This document shows, piece by piece, positions 10,471 through 22,244 of a stretch of 64,000 bases of DNA (position 1 is its first letter; every line of letters begins with the position of its first letter). The position numbers and the translations under genes were made by a program. The stretch is from Timema cristinae (lineage: Eukaryota; Arthropoda; Insecta; Phasmatodea; Timematidae), in assembly GCA_039000515.1 (NCBI GenBank), contig JBCFYV010011135.1, forward strand, positions 26,925,161 through 26,989,160, given 5' to 3'. Under the pieces are notes generated by a model that saw only the letters and a program-made list of their open reading frames with translations, was not told the origin of the DNA and did not search any database.

Positions 10471-10680
10471 GAGCGTGGATTGGATCTTTGGGAATAGAAT
10501 AACGTCATTTAATAAGAGGGGTCAAAACATATTGTATTTCGATTAGTATTTTCCTCCTCCCCTGTTTGTTTTCCTACTGCCGGACAGCTCCTTGAGGAAT
10601 GTTTTTAATTCACTTGGTCTCTGGAACGTTTATGAATTTTTCTGATCGAGTGTTCAACTGCCTTGACGCTCTCGATTCAA
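10470..10680 (+). repeat. Dispersed repeat E, directly after satellite B
   Basis: GAGCGTGGATTGGATCTTTG, ACGTCATTTAATA, CCTCCCCTGTTTG, CCTACTGCCGG and ACTTGGTCTCTGG recur in the same order at 24350-24560 and 30870-31080. Function unknown. Confidence 0.65.
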
Positions 10681-11161
10681 GACCGGGAATGTATGTGTCA
10701 TGTAACCGTTGATTAACCGTTATTTTTATAACCTCACAATATCCCAACTGGTTATTTGCGATACGTGCTAATCCCTAACAATGGCGCCCAGCATGCACCC
10801 TGCTATAACAGATAACTATCGCCAGCTACAACGAAGCAAGCTCGACCTAAAAAAAAAAAAACGGTATTCATCCATCACTTAAACCCATCTGAATGATTAA
10901 TCGTTCTGTTGCGCGGAATCGTCGATGCGAAAGCGTAGATTTGATCGCCAGCGCATCCAAGCGGTGAAACGATTGAACTAAGGATCAAATGATTGTTCTA
11001 TGTAGATCAGCGGATATCAAACTGGGGTACGCGGGCACCTTTCAAGGGAGGATTGGCAAAATAACAAGATACTCAGTGGCGGATCGTAGCTAAAATTAAT
11101 GAGGGTGCTGCTCCAGAAAAATGTTTAGCCTTTGTTTTAAAATCGTGTAAAAGGAAAAAAA
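10681..11161. other. Spacer, nothing recognised
   Basis: Mixed-composition sequence without supported genes. Confidence 0.3.
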
Positions 11162-11313
11162 AAACTTGTGAATGTGTGGAATGCCAGGCCTCCACCATGG
11201 TTCGGATCCCACGTCCATTTCATCTCACAATCACCCTAACATTACACATTAGCGTAAGTGCTTATAACCCGAACGGTTAGTAAGACGCGGTGATGATAAT
11301 AATAGTAGTAATT
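11162..11313 (+). mobile_element. SINE-A copy, 5'-truncated
   Basis: Starts inside the body (AACTTGTGAATGTGTGG), continues through CCATGGTTCGGATCCCACG, lacks a short GTTAAACTGTAGG piece, and ends with the shared tail AACCCGAACGGTTAGTAAGA. Confidence 0.75.
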
Positions 11314-12040
11314 TAAGGTTAGGTTATCCTACCATCTTATCCTCGGTTTTATCCTGTCTGGAGGTTTTTTCGTTCTTAGTCCTTGTAACCTCAGTACTTC
11401 AATATTATAATACACCCCTTTTCGATTCAATTCTCTGAAATATGTAAGAGGAAAGTTATGTTTAGAATGTGTCGTCTGTGGAGGTTGTTGGAGGGAAGTA
11501 TCCACCGGCACATGTGACGACAAGTATCCCTCTCATGTTATCATCGCCTTACCAGGAATGTCATCACCTTGTCCTCTCTTGACGTCCCTCAACTCTACCC
11601 CCCTACCTCCACCCATTTATACACCCCTTTGCACCCTTGGCGCCAGTAGCACATGTTTGCCCTCTGCTCCAAGTTGGGTTGAGGGGGAGGGGGGATTGAA
11701 ATTGCATGCAGACCGCCTTCTCTACCCTGTATCTAGGAGTATAGTCTTCGCCAACAGACTGTAGTCCTCCAAACCGGTGTTTCTGTTGGTTCTAGAAACG
11801 TAGAATCATCAAATGAACGCTATGCGCACTGAAGGGCCACCGGAGCCCTGGGGGTTATTGGTAGGGGGGTTGAAAGTGATATCTAGCTAACGCCATTTTA
11901 TGACTAAAAATACAAGACAAATATTAATTTAATTTCAGTCGAACCTTCATATATCGAAGTAAATGGTTCCATAAAAAATTTATATATATAGAAACTTCGA
12001 GGTATAAAAAAATATTTTTTATAATTGTTATTGTGTAGTA

Positions 12041-12079
<39 letters not shown>

Positions 12080-12330
12080 CACCAAGTCTTACTAACCGTT
12101 CGGGTTATAAGCACTGTAGTCTATTGTATTTAGAAATATTTCCTAATCATTATAAGGGAATATGAATCACATTATGTACAAGTTTATAAAGATGACTACA
12201 AAGAGACAAGATTTTTTTTTTTTTACATCTTCAAGAACATTTTAGGCTAATTGAAGGGATTAGGGTAAATTCCGCCCGGGAAAATTGCGTCCTCCTATCA
12301 ATCATCACACCATCAGGTGGGAAAATTGCG
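11314..12330. other. Spacer with AAT microsatellite, no gene supported
   Basis: Holds an ATT run at about 12041-12079 followed by CACCAAGTCTTACTAACC, a remnant of a SINE tail on the minus strand. No other feature recognised. Confidence 0.35.
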
Positions 12331-12528
12331 GGTGACCTGGCGGTCTAGGTGTAAAATGTCAGTCTTCTGTGTTGGGGGTCCGGGGGTTTAATCCTCGGTC
12401 CCGACACAGATTGATCTGATTACCAAACCCCTTCCTTCACCTCTGACAAGACGTGTATTAATCACAACTTGTGAATGTGGGGAATGCCGGGCCTACACCG
12501 TGGTTCGGATCCCATATTAAACTGTAGG
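12331..12528 (+). mobile_element. SINE-A copy, 3'-truncated
   Basis: Full head GGTGACCTGGCGGTCTAGG with B-box-like GGTTTAATCC, body to AAACTGTAG, then unrelated sequence. The tail is lost. Long subtype (GTGTATTAATCACAA present). Confidence 0.8.
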
Positions 12529-12799
12529 ATATCGAGATATCGAAGACTCGAGTTTGACATCACTAATATATATAAGGGAGTCTATTCAGTTTATTTCGCT
12601 CCTTTTATCTCGATATTCTATATTTGAAACGAAACGACAGCGAAGAGCCTTTGTAAATGTTTACAAAGGAGGCCCTTTGCCAGATATAAAGGTCAAAGGT
12701 CATATGGACCACTTCAATAATCAATTCTAAACACAATAGGTGCGAAGATAAAAAAAAAAGCGTTACAATGGCTTCACACGTTCGATGAAAAATAAGCGC

Positions 12800-12960
12800 A
12801 GAACATAAAAGTCGTCACGTGACGAGCTCTAAGCCAATCGCAAGATTCGCGCCTCGTTGGCGCGAGCTGTTCCATTAAAGATCCACTCATCTCTACTTCG
12901 TCCACTCAGTGCGCATGCGCTGTAGAGCTAGAAGCGAGCAGACAGCTTTTTGGTTGTTGT
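12800..12960 (+). promoter_or_regulatory. GC-richer promoter-like patch
   Basis: Contains GTCACGTGAC (palindromic E-box), GCCAATCG (CCAAT-like) and TGCGCATGCGC (NRF-1-like palindrome) within about 110 bases. A diverged version of the first half (GTCACGTGACTAGCTCTAAG) recurs at 17035-17110, so it may be part of a mobile element instead of a host promoter. No coding exon was found downstream. Confidence 0.3.
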
Positions 12961-13129
12961 GAGATTAATAGAAAGTGTATGTATAGACGAAATTTATGTT
13001 TATCAACAAGAAAATAAAAATATATTGGTGATTAATCAACATTTAAGTTTGAGTTTAAGTGCATCATGGTTCAACATACAGCGTGTGAATTGCTGTAACA
13101 CTCAGACGACTTCTGCTCTCTATTTTTAG

Positions 13130-13411
13130 TGGGTCTAGGGGGTAAGGTGTAAGACTTCTGTACTGAGAGGGTCCGGGTTCAATCCTCAGTACCGGCACAG
13201 ATTTATCTGATTACCAAACCCTTCCTTCACCTCTGACAAGACATCTTGTGAATGTGGGGAATGCCAGACTTCCACCGTGGTTCGGATCACACGTTAAGCT
13301 GTAGGTCCTCCATTTCATCTCACAATCACCCTACCATTACACATTAGCGTAAGTGCGTATAACCCGAACGGGTAGTAATACGCGGTGCTAATAAGGTAAT
13401 AATAATTTCCC
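13130..13411 (+). mobile_element. SINE-A copy
   Basis: Head slightly truncated (GGGTCTAGGGGGTAAGG), B box GGGTTCAATCC, body and shared tail ending GCTAATAAGG. Short subtype (ACAAGACATCTTGTG). Confidence 0.85.
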
Positions 13412-14550
13412 ATGAATGTGCGAATCAAGCTTTAGGTTAAGAGGAAGCAAGCGGACATCTTTTATAACGGACAGTAATTAACTTAACCCCAAAGACAGGT
13501 TTCCATTCATATCCAAATAATTATTTACTATGACAGCAACACCTTTATGAATGTCTTTCTTTTATTTATTTTTTGACGTAATAGCCGTACGATGGCAATT
13601 CAAATCCATTCATTCACTTTGTGTTTTTTTATTAATATTTGTTTTCATGAATAATGCAGTATTTTTTTTTTGTTATTGGAAAAAAAAATTTAAAATAATA
13701 TGACGTCAATCGAAAGGATATACCATTTCATGCTAAATATTTTGTGTCGAAACAATTTACGGCAGCTTCGATGTCAATCATGATAGGAATAAAAATTAAG
13801 ATTGATTTATTCGTTATGAATATAAACCATTAATTTGAATGGTTTCACTAAAAACATGTGCAGAAAAACGGGTAAATGTGCCACTAATTATTTATATATC
13901 GACCCGGTCTATAGGAAAATAAATTGAAGGCAATAAATAACATAAATATATTTTAAGGAGGTAAATTAAATAAATATAATTAAAAAAGTTAAGTGGATTT
14001 AATTTAATTTAAAATGTTATATTAAATTATATATATCTAACTAAACGCATTAAATCAAATACACATAATTTAAGGAGTTCAATTAAATAAATTTAAGTGA
14101 ATGGATTAAAATAAATAAATACATAGTAATTTACGCATTTGGTAAATATGATTGAGGAGTTAAATTTAATTCGTATTATAGAACATGTTTAGTGTTTATA
14201 TTAATAGAAGATGATTAATTTTTTATATAATATATGAGTTAAGCTATAATAGTCTTTATTGAAATATATAAGGGAAAAAAGGAATGGAAAAAATCTTAAA
14301 TAGCTGAAAAACAATATGTTTCGGACATTTTTTACTCCCCCCCCCCCTCCCCATCACATCCCCTGCCCCCAAAAGGAGCACATATATCACGGCTAGGAAG
14401 ATGATATTGTCGTTACTCACTTTTACTATCCTTGTCCTCTGTGCGTGCATCCACCAGATGGCAGAGCTGGCTGGCAATCAGGAAAACAAACGATCGCCTG
14501 AAATCAAACATCACATTAGAGTTCATTGTATTTAGAAATATATTGTACAC
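13412..14550. other. Very AT-rich spacer, nothing recognised
   Basis: Long AT-rich tract with repeated AATTAAATAAAT-like words and a poly-C run near 14337. No supported gene. Confidence 0.35.
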
Positions 14551-15725
14551 ATACTACAGTCCAATCCTCATAGGAAGAACCTTATCTGACAGCTAGTAAA
14601 GTTACTACAGTCCAATGCTCATAGGAAGAACCTTATCTGACAGCTAGAACAGTTACTACAGTCCAATATCCATAGGAAGAACCTTATCGACAGCTAGAAA
14701 GTTACTACAGTTCAATGTTCATAGGAAGAACCTTATCTGACGGCTAGAAAAGTTACTACAATCCAATGTTCATAGGAAGAACCTTATCTGACAGCTAGAA
14801 CAGTTACTACAGTCCAATGTTCATAGGAAGGACCTTATCTGACAGCTAGAAAGGTTACTACAGTCCAATGTTCATAGGAAGAACCTTATCTGACAGCTAG
14901 AACAGTTACTACAGTCCAATGTTTATAGGAAGAACCTTATCTGACAGCTAGAAAAGTTACTACAGTCCAATGTTCATAGGAAGAACTTATCTGACAGCTA
15001 GAACAGTTACTACAGTCCAATGTTTATAGGAAGAACCTTATCTGACGCTATAACAGTTACTACAGTCCAATGTTCATAGGAATAACTTATCTGACAGATA
15101 GAAAAGTTACTACAGTCCAATGTTCATAGGAAGAACCTTATCTGACAGCTAGAACAGTTACTACAGTCCAATGTTTATAGGAAGAACCTTATCTGACAGC
15201 TAGAAAAGTTACTACAGTCCAATGTTCATAGGAAGAACCTTATCTGACAGCTTGAACAGTTACTACAGTCCAATGTTTATAGGAAGAACCTTATCTGACA
15301 GCTATAACAGTTACTACAGTCCAATGTTCATAGAATAACCTTATCTGACAGATAGAAAGTTACTACAGTCCAATGTTCATAGGAAGAACCTTATCTGACA
15401 GCTAGAACATTACTACAGTCCAATGTTTATAGGAAGGACCTTATCTGACAGCTAGAAAAGTTACTACAGTCCAATGTTCATAGGAATAACCTTATCTGAC
15501 AGATAGAAAAGTTACTACAGTCCAATGTTCATAGGAAGAACCTTATCTGACAGCTAGAACAGTTACTACAGTCCAATGTTTATAGAAGAACCTTATCTGA
15601 CAGCTAGAAAAGTTACTACAGTCCAATGTTCATAGGAAGAACCTTATCTGACAGCTAGAACAGTTACTACAGTCCAATGTTTATAGGAAGAACCTTAAAT
15701 GATAGCTAGAAAAGTCACTACAGTT
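14551..15725 (+). repeat. Satellite C array, 51 bp x about 23, dimeric
   Basis: Unit TTACTACAGTCCAATGTTCA, TAGGAAGAACCTTATCTGAC, AGCTAGAAAAG. Through most of the array two monomer types alternate: GTTCATAGG...AGAACAG followed by GTTTATAGG...AGAAAAG, giving a 102-bp higher-order unit. Three inverted copies lie near 40.35-40.5 kb. Confidence 0.95.
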
Positions 15726-17202
15726 AATTTTATCAAACGTGTCTGATGTATAATTATCACATGACCTGACGTATGGATATGTGAAAGAAGATCTAGTAGC
15801 TTTTCTAGCCGTAAGATAAGTTTCTTTCTACGAAAATTGTACTGGATAATCAATGAACTATTGTAGAAATCAATGAAAGAAAAAAAAAGATGGGGAAAAA
15901 ACTCGTATAGAGTGTTGGGATTCAAAGCCCTCAACCAATGGTCGAAAGAACAGACACCTCTTTTTCCCACTCTCCTTTCCAAGCTGTACGGGACACACAG
16001 ACAGGAATATTTTTCTACGACGAGAAAACACACAAAAAAAAAAAAAAAAAAATTCACCCCCCGACAATTCCACCGAAACCTGCCTGCCAACCAATTAACC
16101 AAAACCATCAACCGTAACTTTTCCCTACTCCCTCAACAACCATCCACCCCAACCATCCCCGGACCACCGCTCGTTGGAATGTCTGAAAAACCGCAAAAAC
16201 CCATGGGATAGTTTAATCGAGCTGAAATAAAACAAAATAAAAATATATGTGTGTAAAGAGGGAGATAGAGTAAGAGAAGAGAATAAGAGATGGTTCTAAA
16301 GTTGAACAGGAACATTGAAGGTCTAGTTGTCTATATACCTCACGGAAATATGGGTCATGAGTAGAGATAGGGTAAATTCGCTTTTGCGAAAAAAGCGAAA
16401 AACAATAAAAGGGTCGAAAATAAGGTATTTAAAAGTTTTCTTTGCGTTTCATGGCATTTGAAAGTGTTTAAAGTGATTTTTATTTCGCGAATTAACGCGA
16501 AAAATGTGATTTTGAGAGTATTTTAGCTAAATTATCTATTTAGCGAAATAGAGGCGAATTTCCTGAAAATGTTGTGCATTTAAATAAAATGCAGAGAATT
16601 TCTATAAAACGATGTGTTTCAGAGGAGATAAGTGATTAAAAAATCATTGAGTTTCACTCGTCTGTGTGCTTCAGCTCGGGTTTTACTTGCATCCTGTGCC
16701 TTCCAAAGACCATCCGGCTAATCGACACATTCAGTTAGTCTTTACTTAGCAACCAGCCACCCCCCCCCCCCCTTCCGCCAATCCTTATGAAAGCCCAACC
16801 TTTGTCTTGACGCGACAGTACTTTCTCTGGAAAGACATTTTTACCTATTTTGCTATAAAATGCTAAATTATGCCACAAAACGCTAAATTTCCAATAATTA
16901 ATGCTAAAAAAAACTTAAATTAATGCTATTTTACCTTATATCTAGTCATGAGGAAATGTTGAAGGAAGAAAAGTGGGAAGTTACTGTGGATTTACAAGTT
17001 CACCCGAAAAACAAGGGAAGAACAGAAATGTTGTCACGTGACTAGCTCTAAGACAATCACAAGATTTCAAACATTATCGGCGTTGTTCCGCTTTCTTTTC
17101 TTGGACGATTATAATATTTTTCCCCACTCATCAAAAATCTGCGATAGTTTTTTTTTTATATATAAGGTTTACTATTATATTTAATTATTTTCATTTGTTT
17201 TT
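15726..17202. other. Spacer with homopolymers, no gene supported
   Basis: Open frames around 15.7-16.3 kb include a long A run, lie on both strands and show no recognisable motif. Hairpin-prone words CGCTTTTGCG and GCGAATTAACGCG occur near 16380-16500. Confidence 0.35.
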
Positions 17203-17420
17203 GTAGCACCGCATTTTACTACACGTTCAGGTTATACGCTTATGTACTAACTAAGCTTTGCGTAAGGAGAAAAAGTGGAGAGCAATCCGGGGGGGGGGGG
17301 GGGCGGGGGGGGGGGAATCTCGGTAAACCAAACCAGGATTCGAACCTCGATCTCTGCAGTCCATTCTATTGCGAGAGTTGCGCCTAACTCTTAAGACCAC
17401 GTAACCAAAGAAGCGGGTAA
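17203..17420 (-). mobile_element. SINE-B copy with poly-G expansion
   Basis: Tail complement AGCACCGCATTTTACTACACG, CGCTTATGTACTAA, then a long G run, then GATTCGAACCTCGATCTC and the head complement. Part of the middle is replaced by the G run. Confidence 0.7.
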
Positions 17421-17543
17421 AGAGAGAAAAATATTATTAAAACTCATTGGTTGGTCGAATACCCTTTGAAATTTCTCGCAAACATTTGTCTAGTGGTTTA
17501 TTTATAAAGGTATCTTTGTTCACGGAATAGAAATAACAAACAA

Positions 17544-17768
17544 TAAATTTATCTGATTGCCAAACCCTTCCTTAACCTCTGACAAGACATCTTGTGAATG
17601 TGGGGAATGCCAGGCCTCCTACCGTGGTTCGGATTTCACGTTAAACTGTAGTCCTTCATTTCATCTCACAATCACCCTACCATTTACACATTAGCGTAAG
17701 TGCGTATAACCCGATTGGGTAGTAAGACGCGGTGCTAATAATAATATAATAATAATAATAATAATAAA
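17544..17768 (+). mobile_element. SINE-A copy, 5'-truncated
   Basis: Starts at ATTTATCTGATTGCC, short subtype, and ends with the shared tail and a long AAT run. Confidence 0.8.
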
Positions 17769-18381
17769 CAAAGCAATAAAACTACGTAACTCATGGTCGC
17801 TATAATCCCAGTCTTTAGAAGGAGGGGTTTGGTTTATGGAGAAACAGGGTTGAAAGGGTAAAGGGGGGACTGGTGGCTGGCTACACAACCAGTGTTACTA
17901 TTTCATTCTACTCCTCTTTACAACGTTCCATATTTAATTCTAGGTCACAAGACAAATAATATACCCAGACACTCGACTTACAGGTTAAAATGGTTGCGTT
18001 CCTTTTGGAAGCTTGAGTCCTTCACCACTAGGATCACTTCATTCAGTACTCACATCAGCGAGACTAGCGAATCCCAGTGTTCAAGGAGTAAAGCTAAATA
18101 AAAAAAGGAGCGCAGTGAAAACCCCGTAAGGTTGAGACTCTAGTTTATTTCTTGCTGTGGCCGTGGTCTTCCCACACGAGCGATAAATGTCTTGCTAAAG
18201 GCCGTTTTACACGTAACAGTCTGCACCGCTGTTTTCTGACATTGTTTTACAGCGCTGTAAGATTATTGTGTAATATAAATAAATGAACATGCGCGTATCA
18301 GAAAGATGGTATCGCGAACATCAAACGAGTTTAGTAATTCCTGATCACACGACTGCTTTCTGCGCTAATTTCTTGAATTTT

Positions 18382-18398
18382 GTAGCGCGCATGCGCAA
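18382..18398. promoter_or_regulatory. NRF-1-like palindrome
   Basis: GCGCGCATGCGC matches the NRF-1 consensus core (GCGCATGCGC). One other such palindrome is at about 12911-12921. Function is inferred from the motif only. Confidence 0.3.
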
Positions 18399-18837
18399 AC
18401 ACGAGACAAACAAAGGTACCAGTGGATCGCCATCTTTTGTTCACAGGCGTGTGTTTATATTTTCTAGTGTGTGGTCTAGTATCTTGTGACCGAGTCACAA
18501 CATGGAAAGAAAAAGATTGCATGGACTCACCAACTCTGCCTCCATTTGGCTGTTCTACGAGGACACACACAAACACATCGTCTCACCACCCAGATTGTTT
18601 TCAACTGAGACGAGTAACCGTCAGCAAAGCCACGCCTCCAGCCTGCCCCACCCCAAGAAAGAATAAATAAAAGACGATCTACATGCGTGGACCCGTGCGC
18701 GCCTAGTGACAGTGCTCTGAAGTTAACGGCCGGTCGAGCGACGCGAGATTTGAAATTTCGTCCTGAACATCTGAGAATCTTCCCGAACAGTGCACTCCCC
18801 TTCCCCCTTTCTCCTACCTTGCTTCCCGCGCTCTGAG

Positions 18838-18905
18838 ACCACGTGACGCTACCTTGGTTGTATATAATGGCAGGACTCTAGTGCCATGACACACATTTCT
18901 CCGCA
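18838..18905 (+). promoter_or_regulatory. Candidate core promoter and first-exon donor
   Basis: CCACGTGAC E-box, TATATAA about 20 bases later, and CTCTAG|GTGAGG, a donor-like sequence about 40 bases beyond the TATA. Spacing would suit a short noncoding first exon. No downstream exon was identified in the window. Confidence 0.25.
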
Positions 18906-20327
18906 TTCTCTAGGTGAGGCACTTGGTGTCAATTTTAGATTTAATTTACTTGTATCAAAATTCTGTTTTGAGTAACGATGAATTCTAAATTACGTTTTGG
19001 TCGATATTTATTTACAATTTAACTTTATTTATTATATATTGGAACTGCGACTTTTTGTAGAGCTCATGGCAGCGCAGTTTGAATTTAGGGATATTATTAT
19101 TCAGATTGACGTATCTAATCCGCTTCACGGATTGTTTTGGGTCTATTTACTCCGCCATGTTTGATGTGCGGGATGTTTGGTTATATCGTACCTTTTGAGT
19201 ATTTGGGTAAAATCATATTGAACGATCAATGTTACTGTCATTATTGGGGGGTTGAATTTCCATTGATCCAAACTTTGTTGGTTAAACCTGGGGTCGCGAA
19301 CCCACGCTCTTAGTGTATTAGTATTGTTAATTGCAAGGTTATTCATTTTTAAGGATGCATCTATATAATGGATCTTGGTTTCATTTCTTGAGCTTTAGAA
19401 TAGCTGTGATGATAACCTTTTTTGGGGACTCTCTTTTTCATAAGTTATTGGGGAGTCACCGATGGCGAATTGTCTATGTCTAATGTTTATTGTTAGTGTG
19501 CGGGCTATTGTTCCTATATTCATTCTTTATCATTATACTTTACGAATTTGTATGGAGGTCAATTTAAATATTTGTTTATGCTGTGGGTACCTACGGCGGC
19601 CATCTTATTGCTTGGGGTCGTGCCCCATATCTTTGTTTGTATATGAGTTGTAATGGCCTTATTTTACCTACGCCTAACTCCGGGCTTGTCCCACTCTTTT
19701 CTCATCGAGTATTGTTTATATTGAAAATAAATAAACTCTCTTGTGACCAACCTGACCTTTATTTGGTATATAAATAAAAGGGGGGGTTACAATCTCAGTA
19801 CTTCATGACAAATGTAACAAACTACAGCAAACAGTTTTTGACTAAATTGATTTATTGAATTGTACCAAACAATGCCATGTTTGTGGAGAATTAAAAAGGT
19901 GATAAATACATTGGTCGTTTTGAGTAAAGAGAAGGCTTTGCAAGAAATGGTAGCATAAGTTCATGGAGGTGGACAAAGACACAATAAAATAGATCAGTAA
20001 CCAAGAAAATGAACTCATTACAAGCCTCCTGGAGCAAAGAAAAAGAAAAAAAACCTTTCTTTCCATTGAGCAGCGAGATGATAATTTGTCAGAAGGCAGA
20101 GCGTGTGTGTGATATGTATCGCTCAGATTTGTCGGTTCGCAGCGCTGCAACCTGATGCGCGTAATACGGGCCTTGGATATGATGTAGCACTATGCAACGG
20201 GCTTTTATGGAACTATTTGTCTAATCTTGCAAGCGGCAGGGTCTTAAGGATTTACTGATTTGGAGCCCACGATTTACCAATAGTAGTCCTTGATACATAC
20301 AACTCTAGTGTGATTAATAATTCATAG

Positions 20328-20632
20328 GGTGACCTGGCGGTCTAGAGGGTAAGTTGTCAGACTTCTGTGCTGGGGGGTCCGGGGTTCAATCCTCAGTCCC
20401 GGCACAGATTTATCTGATTGCCAAACCCCTTCTTTCACATTTGACAAGACGTGTATTAATCACATCTTGTGAATGTGGGGAATGCCAGGCCTCCACCGTG
20501 GTTCGGATCCTACGCTAAACTGTAGGTCCTCAATTTCATCTCACAATCACTCTACCATTACACATTAGCGTAAGTGCGTAAACCTCGAACGGGTAATAAG
20601 ACGCGGTGCTAATAATAATAATAATAATAATA
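20328..20632 (+). mobile_element. SINE-A copy with TSD
   Basis: Complete copy from GGTGACCTGGCGG to the AAT run, flanked by AATAATTCATAG on both sides. Same insertion as 27542 in the second segment copy. Confidence 0.9.
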
Positions 20633-20639
20633 ATAATTC

Positions 20640-21078
20640 ATAGGCAAAAAAAAAATATAGTAAGTCATGATTTTATAAATCTTTTAACGCTATTATTTTC
20701 TTAGAATTGGAGATAAAACAATTTAATCATCCGTGAAGTAAAATGATCAATAAGGTTTAGTGTAATTTGGTTCGATTCCAGTGAGTATCTAATAATATTA
20801 TTACTTTTGTACAACCGCTTAACGCATCTGGAGGCGTAATGCTAGGTGTATTTTTATATGAGAAAAAAAAAATGCGCAGGATGTTAAAGGTGCACTTTCC
20901 AAATACACCTATTATATCCGCACACAACTTATAAACTAACTTAACCTATAACAGCACTAAACACTCAAGATGTAGCAAATATATACAGTATTTACATGTA
21001 TTTTTTTTTCAATCCCGATGTATGTGGACGCATTATTGTCAACGTCAAAATTATTTACTGCCAATTATTTCACTTTTT
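20640..21078. other. AT-rich unique sequence within segment copy 1
   Basis: No gene recognised; matched by 27850-28280 in the second segment copy. Confidence 0.4.
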
Positions 21079-21090
21079 TCTAAATAAATA

Positions 21091-21372
21091 TTATTATTAT
21101 TATTAGCACCACGTCTTACTACCCGTTCGGGTTATACGCACTTACGCTAATGTGTAATGGTAGGGTGATTGTGAGATGAAATGGAGGACCTACAGTTTAA
21201 CGTGGAATCCGAACCACGGTGGAGGCCTGGCATTCCCCACATTCACAAGATGTCTTGTCAGAGGTGAAGGAAGGGTTTGGTAATCAGATAAATCTGTGTC
21301 GGGACCAAGGATTGAACCCCGGACCCTCCAGCACAGAAGTCTGACACCGTACCCCTAGACCGCCAGGTCACC
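21091..21372 (-). mobile_element. SINE-A insertion present only in segment copy 1
   Basis: Complete minus-strand copy (ATT run, tail complement, head complement ending GGTCACC), short subtype. Flanked by TCTAAATAAATA at 21079-21090 and 21373-21384. The second segment copy has a single TCTAAATAAATA and no SINE, that is, the clean pre-insertion site. Confidence 0.95.
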
Positions 21373-21562
21373 TCTAAATAAATAAAATAAATCACATTTA
21401 ATTAATTTTAGAGACCCACAATAAATGTGTTCTCAGTCGGGATTTTTCTAATTTTACCCAAGGAATAGCATATTTACACTAATGAGGTATGGATGAAAAA
21501 TGAGTAAATGTAACAGCATTTTCACTGGAAAGCAAAGGGAGAAATCACTTAGATTTAAAAAA

Positions 21563-21655
21563 AAAAAGTCAATACACCCAACCGAGATTCGAACCTCGAT
21601 CTCAAACCAACAAAACAGATCAGACGAGTTCAACGCTCTAACCCACGTAGCCCAC
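21563..21655 (-). repeat. SINE-B head fragment, inverted
   Basis: Contains CCAACCGAGATTCGAACCTC (B-box complement) and a GTAGCCCAC end. It sits head to head with the SINE-B copy that follows. Confidence 0.6.
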
Positions 21656-21657
21656 AG

Positions 21658-21890
21658 ATACGATGGCCGTATGGTCTAAGGCATTACTCTCTCGATACAT
21701 TAGACTAGCAATGACGGGGAGATCGAGGTTAGAATCTCGGTAGAGTATTCTAAGGGTGATCCCCCCCCCCCCCCCCAAAGATGATTTTCAATTCTTCAAC
21801 CACGCAAAATAACCTTTCTAACCCCTAAAACCATTAACGTAAGTGCGTTTAATCCGAACGGGTAGTAAGACGCGGTGATAAAAAAAAAAG
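21658..21890 (+). mobile_element. SINE-B copy
   Basis: Head GATGGCCGTATGGTCTAAGG, body with a C run, AACGTAAGTGCGTTTAATCC and shared tail GAACGGGTAGTAAGACGCGG. Confidence 0.8.
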
Positions 21891-21927
21891 ATACTGGGTG
21901 AACCTGGCTTAAGCGCGGCTTCCTCCA

Positions 21928-21928
<1 letters not shown>

Positions 21929-21961
<33 letters not shown>

Positions 21962-22244
21962 TTTAGCACCGCGTCTTACTACCCGTTCGGGTTATACGCA
22001 CTTACGCTAATGTGTAATGGTAGGGTGGTTGCGAGATGAAATGAAGGACCTACAGTTTAACGCGGGATCCGAACCACGGTGGAGGCCTGGCATTCCCCAA
22101 ATTCACAAGTTGTGATTAATACACGTCTTGTCAGAGGTGAAGGAAGGGTTTGTAAATCAGATAAATCTGTGCCGGGACCAAGGATTGAACCCCGGACCCC
22201 CAGCACAGAAGTCCGACGCCTTACCCCTAGACCACCAGGTCACC
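21929..22244 (-). mobile_element. SINE-A copy, long subtype
   Basis: Complete minus-strand copy between TTCCTCCATA and TTCCTCCACA, a slightly decayed TSD. The orthologous insertion at 28834 is the short subtype. Confidence 0.9.

Larger units (their letters stand above)
17769..20015. other. Mixed-composition region, no supported gene
   Basis: Less AT-rich than its surroundings and free of recognised SINEs, so it is the best place for host unique sequence. Short open frames exist, but none has a recognisable domain or a paired splice structure. One frame near 18422-18670 has a hydrophobic start but begins with GTG. Confidence 0.4.

Noticed and set aside
9133..15725. Regular repeats that might be CRISPR arrays
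   Set aside because: Units are contiguous tandem copies without unique spacers, in a eukaryotic context.
15695..16315. Cluster of 60-138 codon frames on both strands
   Set aside because: They share a long A/T homopolymer, overlap each other on opposite strands and show no recognisable domain.
18422..18670. 82-codon frame with a signal-peptide-like hydrophobic start
   Set aside because: Begins with GTG, which is not expected to start translation here. Frames on the other strand overlap it and no family is recognised.
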